Origin: Verrucomicrobiales bacterium
GTDB lineage: Bacteria; Verrucomicrobiota; Verrucomicrobiia; Verrucomicrobiales; DEV007
Direction of reading: 5' to 3'
Assembly (NCBI GenBank): GCA_029213195.1
Contig: JARGNI010000019.1
Coordinates: 1-64,000, forward strand
DNA length: 64,000 bases
Position numbers and translations under genes: made by a program. The notes below the pieces were generated by a model, which was not told the DNA's origin, ran no database searches, and saw only the letters and a list, made by a program, of their open reading frames with translations. Of this stretch, positions 61,431 to 64,000 are shown piece after piece; within the stretch, counting starts at the first letter, position 1, and each line of letters opens with the position of its first letter.

Positions 61431-62627
61431 ATGGAAGTACCCAGCATCACGACATTCAATCTTGCGATCCTGGTTCTATTCCTGGGAAAGTTCCTGAATT
61501 CGCGTTTTTCGATCTTGCGGCGGTACAACATCCCTGAGCCAGTGACGAGCGGGCTCTTGGTCTGCCTGTTCACCTGGGTAGTTTTCTTGGTCTCAGGGGT
61601 TCAGATCACTTTTGATCTCAAGGCTCGTGATATCCTGCTCGTCTTCTTCTTCGCGGGGATCGGGCTGAATTCGGATGTGCGATCCTTGCTTCAGGGGGGA
61701 GTGCCTCTGTTGATCCTGCTTGGTGCCACCATCGTGTTCATGTTTCTCCAAAACCTGACCGGGGTCGGCGTGGCTTCCCTGTTCGGATTGGAGAAGCCGG
61801 TCGGAGTGTTGGGAGGGACCACTTCGCTGATAGGGGGGCATGGCACTGCGATCGCCTGGTCTCCCACCTTCCGTGATGACTACGGGATCGGGAATGCGAC
61901 TGAAATCGGAATCGCCTGCGCCACTTTTGGGTTGATCCTGGCATCCGTGATGGGAGGTCCTATCGCCAACTACCTGATCAAGAAACATCATCTCGAACCC
62001 GGGACCATCGAGCAGCCGGACGTGGGGCTTTCCCACGAAGCAAAGGACTCGCAGATCAATTCCTATTCCTTCCTGGGCTCTTGGTTGCTTCTCAACGTGA
62101 GCCTCACGCTGGGGAAGGGAATTCAGGAGGGATTGGGAAAAGTCGGATTGGAGTTGCCTCTTTTCGTCTGTTGTCTTTTCGGGGCGATCCTGTTGACCAA
62201 CACGTTTCCTCGCTTTTTTCCGAAGTTGAAATGGCCTGCGGGAAGTCGCTCGCTCGCCTTGATCTCGGATATCTGTCTTGGGATGTTCCTCGCCATGTCG
62301 ATGATGAGCCTCCAGATGTGGACATTGACTGATCTGGCGGGACCCATCTTCGGCATTCTTACGGCCCAGTTCCTGGTTGCGTTTGTGTTTGCCCTCTTCG
62401 TCGTGTTTCGACTCATGGGGAGGGACTATGAAGCGGCCGTGATCTGTTCCGGATTCGGAGGGATTTCTCTGGGGTCGACCCCAACAGCGATGGCCAACAT
62501 GACGGCCGTCGCCAAGAAATATGGAGCCGCGCACAAGGCATTCATCATCGTGCCCCTGGTTTGTGGATTCTTTGTCGATATCGTCAACGCGATTCTCATC
62601 AAGGCCTTCCTCGGTTGGGTAAGCTGA
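61431..62627 (+). CDS. gltS: Sodium/glutamate symporter
   Basis: 398 aa, a typical GltS size, with two inverted membrane halves. Signature segments are GGTTSLIGGHGTAIAWSPTF in the first half and FGGISLGSTPTAMANMTAVA in the second, the two re-entrant GxG-type loops of the ESS family. Ten or so helices can be placed, with the loop LEPGTIEQPDVGLSHEAKDS between halves. It imports glutamate with sodium, supplying the glutamate dehydrogenase gene's substrate pool. A strong bidirectional terminator follows. Confidence 0.95.
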   Translation: MEVPSITTFNLAILVLFLGKFLNSRFSILRRYNIPEPVTSGLLVCLFTWVVFLVSGVQITFDLKARDILLVFFFAGIGLNSDVRSLLQGGVPLLILLGATIVFMFLQNLTGVGVASLFGLEKPVGVLGGTTSLIGGHGTAIAWSPTFRDDYGIGNATEIGIACATFGLILASVMGGPIANYLIKKHHLEPGTIEQPDVGLSHEAKDSQINSYSFLGSWLLLNVSLTLGKGIQEGLGKVGLELPLFVCCLFGAILLTNTFPRFFPKLKWPAGSRSLALISDICLGMFLAMSMMSLQMWTLTDLAGPIFGILTAQFLVAFVFALFVVFRLMGRDYEAAVICSGFGGISLGSTPTAMANMTAVAKKYGAAHKAFIIVPLVCGFFVDIVNAILIKAFLGWVS

Positions 62628-62643
62628 GGCAATCGAGCACAAA

Positions 62644-62669
62644 AAACGGGGAGCGTGGGCTCCCCGTTT
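62644..62669. terminator. Bidirectional Rho-independent terminator
   Basis: An 11-bp perfect stem (62644-62654 with 62659-62669, loop GTGG) whose arms start AAA and end TTT, so both strands carry a U-tract. It lies 17 bases past the gltS stop and 32 bases past the stop of the convergent lipoprotein gene, and serves both. Confidence 0.88.
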
Positions 62670-62700
62670 CATAGTTTTCGGATTCGAATTCTGGATCGGA

Positions 62701-62964
62701 CTAGTAGCGGTAGTTGCGACCGCGATAGTTCGGGTCGCGGTATCCCCAGTTTCGGTGCGCCCGATTTTTGGAGATCTCTGAGCCAGCAACCGCCCCGATG
62801 GCTCCGCCGATGATGGCTCCGGTTCCGTCGCCGATGAGGGCTCCGGTTCCGGCTCCAATGGCTCCGCCGACAACCGCACCGCGTTCTCCGGGGGTACAGG
62901 AAGAAAGTGTCAGGCCTACGAAGGCGCTCGCCACAAAAAGAAGGGATTGAGTAGTTTTTGTCAT
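62701..62964 (-). CDS. Glycine-zipper lipoprotein
   Basis: 87 aa from ATG 62964 (MTKTTQSLLFVASAFVGLTL). The signal ends in the lipobox LSSC, so the mature N-terminus is acylated at Cys23. It is followed by a glycine zipper (AVVGGAIGAGTGALIGDGTG, AIIGGAIGAVAGSEIS), a helix-packing membrane motif seen in OmpA-like and stress lipoproteins. The basic Arg/Tyr-rich end (WGYRDPNYRGRNYRY) is unusual. The upstream frame has no lipobox logic. It is probably an outer-membrane or envelope stress protein. Confidence 0.85.
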   Translation of the reverse strand: MTKTTQSLLFVASAFVGLTLSSCTPGERGAVVGGAIGAGTGALIGDGTGAIIGGAIGAVAGSEISKNRAHRNWGYRDPNYRGRNYRY

Positions 62965-63118
62965 ATGGGTTTCGAAATACTTCGTTTCGAACAAGTGATA
63001 CGTGCAGGAATCCGTTCTTGGGTGACACGATTTTCGAGGAGGGGAAAGGGGGATCAGTGACCGTTTCAGTAAACCGCCAACCACTCGATTGAAACCGTCG
63101 GGAAACTTGGCTTACGCC

Positions 63119-64000
63119 TTAGGAGGGGAGAGTAAAATGCAAGTCCCTCGAGGGGGCGAGCCGGCGGGCCGTCTCGGACGGGCTCTCTCCGAACAGTTTT
63201 CGATACTCCTGGGAAAACCTTCCCAGATGTTCAAAGTGATGGTCCATCGCCACTTGTGCGACAAGTCCCGGCCTTGGCTGTTCCAAGGTTAGAACGCGAT
63301 GCGCTTCATTCATTGCGACCCGACGGAACCAGGTTTTTGGGGGCATCCCCATGGCTTCCTTGAAATGCATTTGGAGGCTGCGCTCTGAAACTCCCAGATT
63401 TCTGCAGATGAATTCGCTCGAATACCCATCCCCTTCGTTAATCTTCTGTCGGATGACGGCATCGGCACGTCGGACGATATCCAGCCGCAGCTGCTGCCGG
63501 GACTCGATTTGTCTCAAGGCCCCTTCGTTTCCAGAAGAGAAAAGGCATTCGAGAAGCAATTGGAGAAATTTCTCTTTTCTGGCTGCGACTGAATTGGCTC
63601 CGGCGTCCTCTCCCCGGTTCATCGTGGAAATGGATCTCATCAAACGGTCGATCAACAAAGGGGCCGTTTGGTAATTCCTCATGCCCGAGATGGGCAGATC
63701 AATCTCATGACCTAGGCGCTTCAAGGCCTCCTTTTGCAGGAGTTCACGAGTGATCGTGATCCCGGCCCAGTCCGTGCGAGGACCTGCACGATAGAGCATC
63801 TCGGTATCTTCGGCGTAGACTTGGATGGATGACCTGTCGAGGGTGGCCCCGTTGACCCAGGTCGCTTCGGATCTCCCCTGAGAGATTCCAACGCAGAGAT
63901 GCCTGGGAGCGAATTGCCCCTGAACAAACACGGGAAAGGAGTAGAAACCGGAATCGATCGAAAGATCGGCACATCTCCATTGATGGATCGTGGCGTCGCA
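63119..64000 (-). CDS. AraC-family transcriptional regulator, 5' partial
   Basis: The frame is open to the right edge, so the N-terminus is missing; the GTG at 63931 is an internal codon. The C-terminal region (about the last 110 residues) is an AraC-type double helix-turn-helix: SSEFICRNLGVSERSLQMHF, then LVAQVAMDHHFEHLGRFSQE with YRKLFGESPSETARRL. The preceding part (TWVNGATLDRSSIQVYAEDT onward) is a beta-rich ligand-sensing domain. It probably activates a nearby gene, but the target cannot be told. Confidence 0.9.
   Translation of the reverse strand, partial: CDATIHQWRCADLSIDSGFYSFPVFVQGQFAPRHLCVGISQGRSEATWVNGATLDRSSIQVYAEDTEMLYRAGPRTDWAGITITRELLQKEALKRLGHEIDLPISGMRNYQTAPLLIDRLMRSISTMNRGEDAGANSVAARKEKFLQLLLECLFSSGNEGALRQIESRQQLRLDIVRRADAVIRQKINEGDGYSSEFICRNLGVSERSLQMHFKEAMGMPPKTWFRRVAMNEAHRVLTLEQPRPGLVAQVAMDHHFEHLGRFSQEYRKLFGESPSETARRLAPSRDLHFTLPS

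Overview
The window looks like a chromosomal segment of a PVC-superphylum bacterium, most likely a Verrucomicrobiota member with moderately high GC. The evidence is the density of families typical of that group: three DUF1501 Tat-exported proteins, a DUF1549/DUF1553 protein, three ThuA-domain proteins, two DUF1080 proteins, a sulfatase, a very large PVC-type heme-binding protein, and an EF-hand/redoxin/cytochrome/copper-monooxygenase-like fusion. No rRNA, tRNA, CRISPR array, transposase or prophage was seen. Most genes lack a strong Shine-Dalgarno sequence, so many starts were chosen from signal peptides or family boundaries.

Layout. 0-8.6 kb: the end of a DUF4350 protein carrying an acidic (ETDE)n repeat, a PlsC-type acyltransferase, a reverse-strand operon for a TolQ/ExbB-like channel with two different ExbD-like partners, a lipoprotein alpha/beta hydrolase and a ThuA lipoprotein. 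8.6-21.7 kb: a DUF1501 protein, the redoxin/cytochrome fusion, a hydroxyproline epimerase plus FAD oxidoreductase pair, a sulfatase, a double alpha/beta hydrolase, a ceramidase-like protein and an HDAC-family deacetylase. 21.9-32.5 kb: a double DUF1080 protein, a second DUF1501 protein, small hypotheticals around a decayed sulfatase tail, and a four-gene operon (Rid-like, DUF1549/1553, DUF1501, PPC-domain). 32.5-43.8 kb: a short-chain dehydrogenase, a GYF_2 membrane protein, a CIA30-FAS1-FAS1 protein, a beta-lactamase-fold hydrolase, a PHP phosphatase, an aldo/keto reductase with an FAD oxidoreductase, a clan GH-A glycoside hydrolase and a CtBP-type dehydrogenase. 43.8-51.3 kb: a reverse-strand ArsC-family gene interrupted by an in-frame TGA, a 47-residue membrane peptide, an esterase-DUF1080 fusion, an Mpv17-like membrane protein, a ThuA protein, a DMT transporter, glutamate dehydrogenase and a DUF2071 protein. 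51.4-64 kb: a LamG-domain protein, the 1361-residue ThuA/NPCBM/PVC-heme protein, three exported hypotheticals including a 3D-domain protein, GltS, a glycine-zipper lipoprotein and an AraC regulator cut by the window edge.

Much of the gene content fits an aerobic heterotroph that degrades complex, partly sulfated polymers: exported sulfatase, hydrolases, DUF1080, ThuA, DUF1501 and cytochrome-like proteins, with hydroxyproline use (collagen or plant or algal glycoproteins) and glutamate uptake and metabolism.

The most notable observation is at 43842-44204. The ArsC-family reading frame is intact except for one TGA exactly at the catalytic cysteine. It is followed 23 nt later by a small hairpin with a GGUC loop, the expected geometry of a bacterial SECIS element. 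This is best read as a selenocysteine-containing ArsC-like protein. An automatic gene caller would start it at the internal GTG at 44126 and lose the active site.
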